A stretch of 64,000 nucleotides of DNA from JBBDLF01 sp040879025 (GTDB lineage Bacteria > Pseudomonadota > Gammaproteobacteria > Pseudomonadales > Pseudohongiellaceae): assembly GCA_040879025.1 (NCBI GenBank), contig JBBDLF010000033.1:62001-126000 (forward strand), in the 5' to 3' direction. The position numbers and the translations under genes are program-made. Below, in pieces: positions 25,693-34,363 of this stretch. The notes beneath the pieces were generated by a model. That model was given only the letters and a program-made list of their open reading frames with translations. It searched no databases and was not told the DNA's origin. The stretch's first letter is position 1; each line of letters starts with the position of its first letter.

Positions 25693-27255
25693 TCAGCCCG
25701 GCGGACTTCCCCAACCACCACCACCGGGACTTTCGATCAGCAGGCGGTCGCCGGCCTTCACAGTAAAACTGCACTTGCCCGGCAACATTTTTCCGTTCAG
25801 CAGATTGACGCCGGGAGCCCCATCCCCACCGCCGGCCAAACCCCAGGGCCTGTGCCGCCGCCTCTCGGTCAGCAAGCTCACCCGGGTCGCGGATAGAAAC
25901 TCAAATTCACGCTCCACTCCCTCGCCGCCTGGATGCAACCCCGTTCCGCCACTGTCCCTGCGCAGCGCGTAACGTCTAACCCGAAGCGGGTAGTGGGTTT
26001 CCAGGCTTTCCACGGGCGTGTTAAGGGTGTTGGTCATGTGACTGTGAACCCCGTGCAGCCCGGTCTGCCGGGGACCTCCGCCCATACCGCCTCCCAGGGT
26101 TTCATAGTAGTCCCAACGCTCACCGGTGGCGGAATCAATATAACCCATCGCAATATTGTTCATGCTGCCCTGGCTGGCCGCCGGAATCACCTCCGGCAAC
26201 GCTGCCGCCAGCGCGCCAAAAATGACATCCACCAACCGTGTGGACGTTTCCACATTGCCCGCAGCAACCGCGGCCGGACGACGGGCGTCAACCAGCGATC
26301 CAGGCCGAGTGATAATGTGGATACGTTTGAATGCGCCGGCACAGGCCGGTACGGTCGCCGGCATCAAACACCGCAAACAATAGTAGGCTGCAGCGGCGGT
26401 GACCGAACGCGGACAATTCAGATTTCCTTCCACCTGGTCGTCGCTGCCGGTGAAATCGAGATTGATGCCGGTGCAACTGACAGTAGCGGTGACATGGATG
26501 CGAATATCGTTGTGGCCCCGGCCGTCATCATCGAGACAGTCGGCGAAGCGGTAAGTGCCGGGTCGCAGAATTCGGAGCCCGTGCCGGGCGAGCCTGTCGG
26601 CATAGTGGTTCAAGGCCTGCAACCCCTGCCGGTAGGCAGGAGTACCGATACCCGCAATCAATCGCCGCAGGCGTTCGGCCCCTACCGAATTGGCGCTGCA
26701 TTGCGCGGCGAAATCTCCATCGGGACCGGACGGTGTGAATCCGAGCAATTGCAGGGCATCCGGCTGCCATTCGCCGTTTCGCCGCAACAGCGTCGGGGGT
26801 ATGATCAGCCCTTCTTCTTCCAACGATGCAGACACCGGCATCGAACCGGGCGTGTCGCAGCCGATGTTGGCGTGATGAGCGCGGTTGACGACAAAGCCCT
26901 GTATACCCGTTGAGGGCTCATCCGTAGTGCCGGTCCGGGTATAAACCGGCGTCACCACCGTGACATCGGGAAGATGTGTGCCGCCCAGGTAAGGGTCATT
27001 AAGAATCAGCACATCACCATCCTGCCACTGTCGGGAGCCGACGATGCCGGCCATGGCAAACGCCATGCTGCCCAAATGCACGGGAATATGCGCCGCCTGT
27101 GCGCAAAGCGCTCCAGCTGAATCGAAAACGGCACAGGAGAAATCAAGCCGGTCCTTGATATTCGGTGAGAACGCCGTGCGTTTCAGCACACTGCCCATTT
27201 CATCGCAGACGGCGGCGATCCGGCTGGCAAAGAGATTCAGTTCTACTGGATTCAT
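25693..27255 (-). CDS. Hydantoinase B/5-oxoprolinase family protein
   Basis: 520 residues, complete for the HyuB family. Recognisable segments are NPVELNLFASRIAAVCDEMG, FSPNIKDRLDFSCAVFD, QWQDGDVLILNDPYLGGTHLPD and the C-terminal GGGGWGSPPG. HyuB works with HyuA in ATP-dependent hydrolysis of hydantoins or 5-oxoproline. No HyuA subunit is encoded nearby, so it may act alone, pair with a distant HyuA, or do a related reaction. It is divergent from argF. The ATG at 27255 has only a distant AGGA. Substrate unknown. Confidence 0.85.
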   Translation of the reverse strand: MNPVELNLFASRIAAVCDEMGSVLKRTAFSPNIKDRLDFSCAVFDSAGALCAQAAHIPVHLGSMAFAMAGIVGSRQWQDGDVLILNDPYLGGTHLPDVTVVTPVYTRTGTTDEPSTGIQGFVVNRAHHANIGCDTPGSMPVSASLEEEGLIIPPTLLRRNGEWQPDALQLLGFTPSGPDGDFAAQCSANSVGAERLRRLIAGIGTPAYRQGLQALNHYADRLARHGLRILRPGTYRFADCLDDDGRGHNDIRIHVTATVSCTGINLDFTGSDDQVEGNLNCPRSVTAAAAYYCLRCLMPATVPACAGAFKRIHIITRPGSLVDARRPAAVAAGNVETSTRLVDVIFGALAAALPEVIPAASQGSMNNIAMGYIDSATGERWDYYETLGGGMGGGPRQTGLHGVHSHMTNTLNTPVESLETHYPLRVRRYALRRDSGGTGLHPGGEGVEREFEFLSATRVSLLTERRRHRPWGLAGGGDGAPGVNLLNGKMLPGKCSFTVKAGDRLLIESPGGGGWGSPPG

Positions 27256-27340
27256 AATGGCTGCGGGTTCCTGAGGCTCAGGGCCGGATCAGACAGGCGG
27301 CACAGTGCAGGGAACGGGCCGCGGTCCAACGTCCATGAAA

Positions 27341-27369
27341 TTGATACCTTACCCAAGCTGGGCTAGAAT
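27341..27369 (+). promoter_or_regulatory. Sigma-70 promoter for argF
   Basis: TTGATA (27341-27346) and TAGAAT (27364-27369) are separated by exactly 17 bp, a near-consensus housekeeping promoter. The predicted start is about 27376, roughly 50 nt before the argF ATG and only about 8 nt before the hairpin at 27385. I found no clear arginine-repressor box. Confidence 0.7.
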
Positions 27370-27384
27370 ACCGCCCTTGTCAAC

Positions 27385-27406
27385 GGGTAGCTCTGCTACC
27401 CTTTTT
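27385..27406 (+). terminator. Terminator-like hairpin in the argF leader
   Basis: GGGTAGC (27385-27391), loop TCT, GCTACCC (27395-27401), then TTTTT (27402-27406). This is a 7-bp perfect stem with a U tract, pointing at argF and 20 nt before its ATG. It lies almost directly behind the predicted transcription start. It could attenuate argF, protect the mRNA 5' end, or end a read-through transcript from upstream. Confidence 0.6.
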
Positions 27407-27426
27407 CGTTTTCAGGCGCAAAGTAA

Positions 27427-28332
27427 ATGAGCAGCAGACATTTTCTGACCTTGCTGGATCTGGACAGGTCGGAAGCCCACAATATAGTACAACGAGCCAT
27501 CTCCATGAAACAGGGCCTGCTGGCCGCGCAGGCGCCGCTGAATGGGCAGACTCTGGGCATGATATTCGAAAAATCATCCACCCGCACCCGGGTGGCGTTC
27601 GAGGTTGCCATGACACAGCTCGGCGGCAATTCCATTTTTCTGTCCAACAGTAATTCACAGCTTGGGCGGGGAGAGGCGGTAGAGGACTCCGCCCGGGTAC
27701 TGTCGCGGATGGTGGATGTGATTGCGATCCGCACTTTCGAACATGCCAAGATCCAGCGTTTTGCCGAATATTCCAGCGTACCTGTCATCAACGCGCTGAC
27801 CGACGAATTTCATCCCTGTCAGCTGCTGGCCGACATGCAAACCTATATTGAGCACCGCGGCGGTATCACCGGCCGTCGGGTTGCCTGGATAGGTGACGGC
27901 AACAATATGTGCCAGTCCTACATCAATGCATCCGGCCTGTTTGACTTTGAGTTGGTCATCGCCTGCCCTGAGGGGTTCGAACCTCGCGACGATCTGGTGG
28001 AGTCGAACCGTGACCGCATCCGGTTGCTGCGGGATCCGCGTGAGGCGGTGAAAGGCGCAGACCTGGTGGTCACCGACGTCTGGGCTTCGATGGGTCAGGA
28101 GGACCAACAACAGGAAAGAATGGCTCGATTCGCGGACTACCAGGTCAACAGTGAACTGATGTCGCTGGCTGACAGTAAAGCCCTGTTTATGCACTGTCTG
28201 CCGGCCCACCGCGGTGAGGAGGTCAGCGCAGACCTGATTGATGCTTCCGACAGCGTCATCTGGGATGAAGCGGAGAATCGTATGCATTCCCAGAAGGCTT
28301 TGCTGGAATTTCTTTGCGTTATCAACCGATAG
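27427..28332 (+). CDS. argF: Ornithine carbamoyltransferase
   Basis: Makes citrulline from ornithine and carbamoyl phosphate. 301 residues. The carbamoyl-phosphate site is SSTRTR (FEKSSTRTRVAFE), with FHPCQLLADMQT and the ornithine/catalytic HCLPAHRGEE near the C-terminus. It is monocistronic here, with its own promoter and a hairpin leader. The ribosome-binding site is weak (AGGCG). It shares its fold with pyrB at 42713-43726, from which HCLPAHRG and WIGDGNN distinguish it. Confidence 0.96.
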   Translation: MSSRHFLTLLDLDRSEAHNIVQRAISMKQGLLAAQAPLNGQTLGMIFEKSSTRTRVAFEVAMTQLGGNSIFLSNSNSQLGRGEAVEDSARVLSRMVDVIAIRTFEHAKIQRFAEYSSVPVINALTDEFHPCQLLADMQTYIEHRGGITGRRVAWIGDGNNMCQSYINASGLFDFELVIACPEGFEPRDDLVESNRDRIRLLRDPREAVKGADLVVTDVWASMGQEDQQQERMARFADYQVNSELMSLADSKALFMHCLPAHRGEEVSADLIDASDSVIWDEAENRMHSQKALLEFLCVINR

Positions 28333-28363
28333 AGAGTCTCCCGGTTCAGATTGCGATAAACAA

Positions 28364-28379
28364 ACACAATATATAGTAT
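28364..28379 (+). promoter_or_regulatory. NrdR box 1
   Basis: ACACAATATATAGTAT matches the NrdR operator consensus (acaCwAtATaTwGtgt) closely. It lies 32 bp after the argF stop and 747 bp before nrdA. A TATAGT inside it could serve as a -10 element. No partner box is visible at the usual 15-32 bp distance. Confidence 0.6.
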
Positions 28380-28552
28380 TGCCGGAATTTTTCATTTTCC
28401 GCGTCTGGGAGCGCCATTAGCTGCTCGAATCAGTATGTTGGCGCAGCTTTGCAAAGTTGATTCGGTTGTGGCGACCGCGATGTCACAAGTTTGGCCTCAT
28501 TCCCTCCCGGGAGATCCGACCCCCACCTGAATTCCGGAAATCCAGTCACAGC

Positions 28553-28572
28553 TTATTCACAATTTCCCCACA
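28553..28572 (+). promoter_or_regulatory. DnaA-box-like cluster upstream of nrdA
   Basis: TTATTCACA (28553-28561) fits the DnaA box TTWTNCACA exactly, and TTTCCCCACA follows at 28563-28572 as a weaker copy. DnaA control of nrdAB is known in E. coli, which supports a regulatory reading. Two boxes are too few to suggest a replication origin. Confidence 0.4.
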
Positions 28573-28641
28573 TCGTTTACACATAAAAACCCCTTGCAAT
28601 CCCTCCTGAAGCGCATTATCTTGTATGGGAGATTTCCTGCT

Positions 28642-28657
28642 TGTCTATATATTGTGT
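28642..28657 (-). promoter_or_regulatory. NrdR box 2
   Basis: On the minus strand this reads ACACAATATATAGACA, a good NrdR box in the orientation opposite to boxes 1 and 3. It overlaps a TATATA that may be a -10 element. It lies 278 bp from box 1 and 268 bp from box 3. Confidence 0.55.
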
Positions 28658-28909
28658 GCGCCACTCTGTCCCGGCCTGCATATTTCCAGGGGGACAGGCA
28701 GACTGAAGTGTCACCGGAATACCGGTATGGTCGTATAACAGGTGCCGCAGGGTGGACGAATGAAACCGGAAAATGCCGCGGGAATGGATAGTTGCAGAAG
28801 ATGATTTCAACCATCCGCGGGGCATGCCGGCCGGCTGGCAAAAAGTGCCGGTAAAATCGTCGAATAATGTTGAATAACATTGAAATAACATTAAAGTCCA
28901 GCCGCAAAA

Positions 28910-28925
28910 ACACAATATATAGTAT
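28910..28925 (+). promoter_or_regulatory. NrdR box 3
   Basis: ACACAATATATAGTAT, identical to box 1 over all 16 bases, 201 bp before the nrdA ATG. It contains TATAGT (28918-28923) as a possible -10. An AT-rich repeat of AATAACATT units lies just upstream (28872-28893). Probably the main operator for the nrdA promoter. Confidence 0.65.
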
Positions 28926-29125
28926 AGGGCGTTAGCGCGTAGCCGGAAGCAGCCTGTCTGTGGCAGCGAGATGGAAATCAGCCAGTACTGTACAAAGCAT
29001 CGGTGACAAAACGTACCAGGACCATAACAAGAACCAGAAAGCCATAAGGCAGAACCCCAGAAAACCAGCAATAAAGTGACGGTTACCCCTTCGCATCGGG
29101 TAATCAGCCATTCCGGAGAAGATTA

Positions 29126-31975
29126 ATGCAGACCGACTTACAAACAGCTTCAGAACAGGAACATAGCGAACGCGCAGAGAACAAGGGTAATGCCACTTCG
29201 TTGTCCGCCGCCGCGCCCGGCCAGGTCCGGGTTATCAAACGCAACGGCGCAGTCGTCCCCTACGATGACTCCAAGATTGCTGTGGCGATTACCAAGGCCT
29301 ATCTCGCTGTCGAGGGCGGCAATGCCGCTGCATCCTCCCGGGTACACGAACTGGTCGCCACCTTAAGCGAACAGATCTCCGCTATTTTCAAACGGCGCAT
29401 GCCCTCCGGAGGCACTATTCATATAGAGGATATTCAGGATCAGGTTGAACTGGCGCTGATGCGCAGCGGCGAACACAAGGTCGCTCGCAGTTACGTCATT
29501 TACCGCGCCGAGCATACACGTTTGCGAGAACAGAAACATCAGCAGGAAAAGCCACTGCAGGATGACATACCGGTCACCCTTGATGACAGTACAGAAGGGC
29601 CTCTGGATACAGAGCGCCTGCAGACCATTATTCGTGAAGCCTGCGAAGGGTTGGAAAACGTCTCCGCCGCCGACATCTATCAGCAAACCCTGAAAAACCT
29701 GTATCCCGGCGTAAAGATGGCGGACGTGAGAACTTCCGTGGTCATGACCGCCCGCACCATGGTGGAAAAGGACCCGAACTACTCGTATGTCACCGCGCGT
29801 CTGTTGATGGATACGGTACGCTCCGAGGCGATCCAGTTTCTCGACGCCGGCACCAGCGCCACCCAATCGGAAATGCATTATCGATATCCGACCCTGCTCA
29901 AACCCTATATCGACAAGGGAGTGGAGTTGGATCTGTTATCGCCCCACCTGCAGGACTATGACCTCGCAGTTCTGGGCGAAGCATTGAAGGCGGAGCGCGA
30001 CCAGCAGTTCACTTATCTGGGTTTGCAGACATTGTATGACCGGTATTTCATTCACAGTGGCGGTACCCGGTTCGAGTTGCCGCAGATATTTTTCATGCGC
30101 GTGGCGATGGGTCTGGCCACCAACGAAGAAAACCGCGAGCAGCGCGCCATCGAGTTCTATGATCTTCTGTCCAGTTTCGACTACATGGTCTCAACGCCGC
30201 AACTTTTCAACTCCGGTACGCTGAGGCCACAGCTGTCTTCCTGCTTCCTCACCACGGTACCGGACGATTTGCACGGCATCTATTCCGCTATCCGTGACAA
30301 TGCCATGCTGTCCAAGTGGGCGGGAGGGCTTGGTAATGACTGGACTCCGGTTCGGGCGCTTGGCGCCTACATCAAGGGCACCAACGGCAAATCCCAAGGT
30401 GTGGTACCGTTCTTGAAAGTGGTCAATGACACCGCAGTCGCCGTTAACCAGGGCGGCAAACGCAAGGGCGCGGTCTGCGCCTATCTGGAAACCTGGCACC
30501 TGGATATCGAAGAGTTTCTGGAATTGCGCAAGAATACCGGCGATGACCGTCGTCGGGCGCATGACATGAACACAGCCAACTGGATTCCCGATCTGTTTAT
30601 GAAACGGGTATTCAATAATCAGGACTGGACGCTGTTTTCTCCCAACAATGTGCGTGATCTGCATGATCTCCACGGGAAAGCGTTTGAAGAAGCCTACGAA
30701 GAATACGAACGCAAGGCGGCAGCCGGTCAGATGGAAATCTATAAAACGGTAAAAGCCGCGGACCTGTGGCGCAAGATGCTGTCCATGCTGTTCGAAACCG
30801 GGCATCCCTGGATTACCTACAAGGACAGTTGCAATGTGCGCTCTCCACAACAGCACGTGGGCACCGTTCACTCGTCCAACCTGTGCACCGAGATTACACT
30901 CAATACCAGCAAGGACGAGATCGCGGTGTGCAACCTTGGCTCCATTAATCTGGTAAACCATATTGATGAAAACGGGCTGACGCACGAGAAATTGCAGAAG
31001 ACCATTCATACTGCCGTGCGCATGCTGGACAACGTTATCGACATCAATTACTACTCGGTGGACGAGGCAAAAAATTCCAACCTCAAACACAGGCCCATCG
31101 GCATGGGTATCATGGGGTTCCAGGATTCACTTTACATTCAGAAGATTCCTTATGCTTCCGACCGGGCCGTGGAATTTGCCGACGTATCCATGGAAGCAAT
31201 CAGTTATTACGCGATCCAGGCCTCCACCGATCTGGCGGAGGAACGAGGCCGCTACGAATCCTTTTCAGGATCATTGTGGGATCAGGGAGTCCTGCCGATC
31301 GACTCATTGGGTCTTTTGCGGCAACATCGCGGCGAAGACTACATTGACGTCAACATGGATCAGCGCCAGGACTGGGAAACATTGCGTCGTCGCATCAAGC
31401 AAACCGGCATGCGCAATTCCAATGTGCTGGCCATAGCTCCAACCGCTACCATTGCCAATATTATTGGAACTTCGCAGTCCATTGAACCCACCTACCAGAA
31501 TCTCTACGTGAAATCGAACCTGTCCGGTGAATTCACGGTGGTGAATCCGTACCTGGTTCGGGATCTGAAGGAACTGGGGCTGTGGGACAGCGTCATGGTT
31601 AATGACCTGAAATATTACGATGGCAGCGTTCAGAAAATTGATCGTGTTCCTGCTCATATCAAGCAGTTGTACGCCACTGCTTTTGAAATCGAGCCCCGCT
31701 GGCTGGTCGATGCGGCCGGCCGTCGCCAGAAGTGGATCGACCAGGCACAGTCCCTCAATTTATACATTGCCGGCGCCAGCGGTAAAAAGCTGGATGTCAC
31801 CTACCGCATGGCATGGCTGCGGGGATTGAAAACAACCTATTACCTGAGATCGCTGGCGGCCACGTCCACCGAGAAATCGACCGTCTCCGACTCCAAGCTG
31901 AACAAGGTGGCCTCCAAGGCGGCGGTCCCGATGTCCTGTGCCATTGAGGACCCCGATTGCGAAGCTTGCCAGTAG
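29126..31975 (+). CDS. nrdA: Ribonucleoside-diphosphate reductase class Ia, alpha subunit
   Basis: Reduces ribonucleotides to deoxyribonucleotides using the radical from NrdB. 949 residues, longer than the 761 of E. coli. An extended N-terminus precedes an ATP-cone (about 34-135, VRVIKRNGAVVPYDDSKI), the allosteric activity switch. The catalytic barrel shows LSSCFLTTVPDD, NLCTEITLNT and VCNLGSINL, which hold the redox and thiyl cysteines. The tail ends in DCEAC, a redox pair re-reduced by thioredoxin or glutaredoxin. The ATG has GGAGAAG upstream. It is cotranscribed with nrdB, 96 bp downstream. Confidence 0.96.
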   Translation: MQTDLQTASEQEHSERAENKGNATSLSAAAPGQVRVIKRNGAVVPYDDSKIAVAITKAYLAVEGGNAAASSRVHELVATLSEQISAIFKRRMPSGGTIHIEDIQDQVELALMRSGEHKVARSYVIYRAEHTRLREQKHQQEKPLQDDIPVTLDDSTEGPLDTERLQTIIREACEGLENVSAADIYQQTLKNLYPGVKMADVRTSVVMTARTMVEKDPNYSYVTARLLMDTVRSEAIQFLDAGTSATQSEMHYRYPTLLKPYIDKGVELDLLSPHLQDYDLAVLGEALKAERDQQFTYLGLQTLYDRYFIHSGGTRFELPQIFFMRVAMGLATNEENREQRAIEFYDLLSSFDYMVSTPQLFNSGTLRPQLSSCFLTTVPDDLHGIYSAIRDNAMLSKWAGGLGNDWTPVRALGAYIKGTNGKSQGVVPFLKVVNDTAVAVNQGGKRKGAVCAYLETWHLDIEEFLELRKNTGDDRRRAHDMNTANWIPDLFMKRVFNNQDWTLFSPNNVRDLHDLHGKAFEEAYEEYERKAAAGQMEIYKTVKAADLWRKMLSMLFETGHPWITYKDSCNVRSPQQHVGTVHSSNLCTEITLNTSKDEIAVCNLGSINLVNHIDENGLTHEKLQKTIHTAVRMLDNVIDINYYSVDEAKNSNLKHRPIGMGIMGFQDSLYIQKIPYASDRAVEFADVSMEAISYYAIQASTDLAEERGRYESFSGSLWDQGVLPIDSLGLLRQHRGEDYIDVNMDQRQDWETLRRRIKQTGMRNSNVLAIAPTATIANIIGTSQSIEPTYQNLYVKSNLSGEFTVVNPYLVRDLKELGLWDSVMVNDLKYYDGSVQKIDRVPAHIKQLYATAFEIEPRWLVDAAGRRQKWIDQAQSLNLYIAGASGKKLDVTYRMAWLRGLKTTYYLRSLAATSTEKSTVSDSKLNKVASKAAVPMSCAIEDPDCEACQ

Positions 31976-32071
31976 ACGGAACACAGGGTCTTGAGGCGAA
32001 AACATTGAGACTTGTAAAAAACCGGCGAAGAAAAACAACAAGACCAGAACAGCAAAACCAGAGAGGTGAAT

Positions 32072-33403
32072 ATGCTTTCGTGGGATGAATTCCATCAGGA
32101 AGATAATACAAGTCCGGCGAGTACTCCGGCCAGACAGGAACAAACCGCGGACCAGAAATCTTCGGCTTTGGCGAGTCGCGCCCCGGAAAAATCCGAAGTG
32201 GCGATCGCCAACAAAAAGCAGGCGACCGTGCCAGTGAAAGGTACCACAGGAGGCAGCATGGAAAGTGCCGGAAATTCCATCGAAGATGCGCACGTCATCA
32301 GAAACCAAAAGGCGTTGGAGCGGGCGATCAACGACCTGGAAAAACTGGATATTGCGGCTGGCGTTGAAGAACTGAACGGTACCGCTCAGCGGGTTACGGT
32401 TGACGACAAGCGGATGATCAATTGCCGTGCCGACCTGAATCAACTGGTGCCTTTCAAATATGACTGGGCATGGCAGAAGTATCTTGATGGCTGCGCGAAC
32501 CACTGGATGCCGCAGGAAATCAATATGAATGCCGATATCGCGCTATGGAAGAACACGAATGGCCTGAGCACGGACGAACGCCTGATCGTCAAACGCAATC
32601 TGGGTTTCTTCGCCACCGCCGATTCTCTTGTCGCCAATAACCTGGTGCTTGCGATATATCGCCTCATCACCAATCCTGAATGCCGCCAGTATATTTTACG
32701 TCAGGCTTTCGAGGAAGCCATCCACACCCACGCATATCAATACTGTATAGAATCGCTGGGGATGGACGAAGGCGAGATTTTCAATATGTATCACGAAATT
32801 CCGTCAGTGGCGAAAAAAGCATCCTGGGGATTGAAATACACCCGAGAACTCAGTGATCCCAATTTCAAAACCGGCACACCGGAAACCGACCAGGCCCTGC
32901 TCAAAAACCTGATCGCTTTTTACTGCTGTCTCGAAGGTATCTTTTTCTATTGCGGATTCACCCAAATTCTTTCCATGGGCCGGCGCAACAAAATGACCGG
33001 GACTTCAGAGCAATTCCAATACATTTTGCGCGACGAATCGATGCACCTGAATTTTGGCATCGACATGATCAACCAGATCAGACTGGAGAACCCTCATTTG
33101 TGGACGGACAAGATGAAAGAACAGTCCACGCAGATGATATTGCAGGCTACACAGTTGGAAATTGAGTACGCAAGAGATACCATGCCCCGCGGTGTGCTGG
33201 GTATGAACGCCGCCATGATGGAAGAGTATCTGAAGTTTATCGCCAATCGGCGACTGGTGCAGATAGGCCTTCCAGAGCAATTCACGAGTGTTCAGAACCC
33301 ATTCCCGTGGATGTCTGAAATCATGGATTTGCGCAAAGAGAAAAATTTCTTCGAAACCCGGGTGATCGAATACCAGACCGGTGGCGCCCTTAACTGGGAT
33401 TGA
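32072..33403 (+). CDS. nrdB: Ribonucleoside-diphosphate reductase class Ia, beta subunit
   Basis: Holds the diiron-tyrosyl radical for NrdA. 443 residues, longer than the 376 of E. coli because of an N-terminal low-complexity linker of about 90 residues (rich in S, T, A, P and K). Iron-ligand motifs are visible: the Asp of NMNADIALWK, EEAIHTHAYQY (Glu and His, with nearby tyrosines) and RDESMHLNF. The C-terminal peptide ends in TGGALNWD. The ATG at 32072 has GAGAGGTGA directly upstream; a GTG at 32066 is less likely. Downstream is a small gene of unknown role. Confidence 0.95.
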   Translation: MLSWDEFHQEDNTSPASTPARQEQTADQKSSALASRAPEKSEVAIANKKQATVPVKGTTGGSMESAGNSIEDAHVIRNQKALERAINDLEKLDIAAGVEELNGTAQRVTVDDKRMINCRADLNQLVPFKYDWAWQKYLDGCANHWMPQEINMNADIALWKNTNGLSTDERLIVKRNLGFFATADSLVANNLVLAIYRLITNPECRQYILRQAFEEAIHTHAYQYCIESLGMDEGEIFNMYHEIPSVAKKASWGLKYTRELSDPNFKTGTPETDQALLKNLIAFYCCLEGIFFYCGFTQILSMGRRNKMTGTSEQFQYILRDESMHLNFGIDMINQIRLENPHLWTDKMKEQSTQMILQATQLEIEYARDTMPRGVLGMNAAMMEEYLKFIANRRLVQIGLPEQFTSVQNPFPWMSEIMDLRKEKNFFETRVIEYQTGGALNWD

Positions 33404-33436
33404 CTCAGAAGGGCTGCGGTTAGAGAGAGGAATCAA

Positions 33437-33754
33437 ATGAGTGATAAAAAATATTCCGAGAACGACCCCGAACGTACATTGCTGACGCTTGATCAACTGA
33501 GTCAGACTATTGAAGTGATGACCAATGTGGTTAATCGCCTGCGCCAGCATCTGAGTGAGCAATTAATTGCCAAAAGAGAAGCGGAAATGCTGCGTCATCA
33601 ACCCGGGTCAGCCACGACTGCAGACGAAGAAGCTTTGCGGGCGGACAGGGATTATGACCAGGATGACGGGGATGAACTGGATGTCAAGGAGAGCTTCATT
33701 GTGGAAATCACCCAGACTGAACGTGAGATACCGGAAGACGAGGTGCTGCACTAG
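33437..33754 (+). CDS. Small acidic hypothetical protein behind nrdB
   Basis: 105 residues, not recognised. The N-terminal half forms a likely amphipathic helix (LDQLSQTIEVMTNVVNRLRQHL). The rest is acidic and disordered (DRDYDQDDGDELD), ending IPEDEVLH. No membrane segment or signal. A strong GAGAGGAA site precedes the ATG, and it starts 34 bp after nrdB, so it is probably in the nrdAB operon. Its stop is inside a strong hairpin. Role unknown. Confidence 0.7.
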   Translation: MSDKKYSENDPERTLLTLDQLSQTIEVMTNVVNRLRQHLSEQLIAKREAEMLRHQPGSATTADEEALRADRDYDQDDGDELDVKESFIVEITQTEREIPEDEVLH

Positions 33755-33775
33755 TGTCCTGTCCCAGGGCACTAG
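33751..33775 (+). terminator. Strong hairpin at the end of the nrdAB operon
   Basis: CTAGTGTCCT (33751-33760), loop GTCCC, AGGGCACTAG (33766-33775) form a 10-bp stem with one T-G wobble. It covers the stop codon of the upstream small gene. No T tract follows, so it is not a classic intrinsic terminator; it may stabilise the nrdAB mRNA 3' end. Confidence 0.45.
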
Positions 33776-33793
33776 CCGGGTGGCCATCGCAAC

Positions 33794-34363
33794 ATGAAGA
33801 CCGGAGCACTGTTGCTCGCCGCCGGCTACAGCAATCGCTTTGGCGGTATCAAGCTGGGAGCCCTGCTGCCAGACGGTCAGACCGTATTTCAGCACACCTT
33901 GGGTAACCTCAACGATGCTGTTAAGGACGTGCTGGTAATCAGCCGTGAAGAACTGCTCCCCCTCCTCGTCAGCAACGACAGCCAAGCCGAAATCAGAACC
34001 TTTGCCGGAGCAGAGTCAGGCATGGGCGCGACACTGGCCTTCGGAATCACCCAGGTTGACCATTGGGATGCCTGTCTGGTTTGCCTTGCGGATATGCCCC
34101 TGATCAGTATTCAGACTTACCGGCTACTTTGCGATGCACTCAGGCCGGACCGGATTGTACTCCCTTCGTTCAATGGCAAAACGGGTAACCCCGTCGGATT
34201 CGGCCATGCATTCTTTGCTGAATTACGGGCGCTTGCCGGGGACGCCGGGGGACGGCAGGTCATTCAACGGCACGCCGACAAGTGCTTGCAGGTAGATGTA
34301 GACGATCCGGGTATCCATTTTGATATAGACACCCCCGCGGACCTGGCAGGTTACGGTGAATAG
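33794..34363 (+). CDS. MobA/MocA-like nucleotidyltransferase
   Basis: 189 residues of GT-A-like NTP-transferase fold. The N-terminal LLAAGYSNRFGGIKL matches the LAAGxSxRxGxxK nucleotide-binding motif. CLADMPLIS (about 97-105) carries the metal-binding aspartate, and GNPVGF and HFDIDTPADL are typical of MocA-type proteins. Members attach CMP or GMP to molybdopterin, or act on other small molecules. An XdhC-like protein (46383-47357) also points to a molybdenum hydroxylase, but no such enzyme is in the window. The ribosome-binding site is weak. Confidence 0.8.
   Translation: MKTGALLLAAGYSNRFGGIKLGALLPDGQTVFQHTLGNLNDAVKDVLVISREELLPLLVSNDSQAEIRTFAGAESGMGATLAFGITQVDHWDACLVCLADMPLISIQTYRLLCDALRPDRIVLPSFNGKTGNPVGFGHAFFAELRALAGDAGGRQVIQRHADKCLQVDVDDPGIHFDIDTPADLAGYGE

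Larger units (their letters stand above)
28333..29125. other. Long regulatory region before nrdAB
   Basis: 793 bp with no convincing gene. Short frames on both strands (for example 28557-28913 and 28616-29071 on the minus strand) lack ribosome-binding sites and family features. The region holds three NrdR-box sequences, a DnaA-box cluster, an inverted repeat AATGTT-N4-AACATT within 28867-28880, and TTACCC-N9-GGGTAA (29083-29103) just before the nrdA start. Confidence 0.6.

Noticed and set aside
25933..26913. A 326-codon plus-strand frame opposite the hydantoinase B gene
   Set aside because: Its composition is a mirror of the HyuB frame and no ribosome-binding site or known motif is present.
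28553..28572. A replication origin near the DnaA-like boxes
   Set aside because: Only one exact box and one weak copy, with no dnaA, dnaN or gidA nearby and no AT-rich 13-mer array.
28557..29071. Minus-strand frames in the nrdA leader
   Set aside because: No ribosome-binding sites, low-complexity hydrophobic translation and overlap with NrdR boxes point to non-coding DNA.
30191..31090. A 299-codon minus-strand frame inside nrdA
   Set aside because: nrdA is unmistakable on the other strand, and the frame has no recognisable domain.
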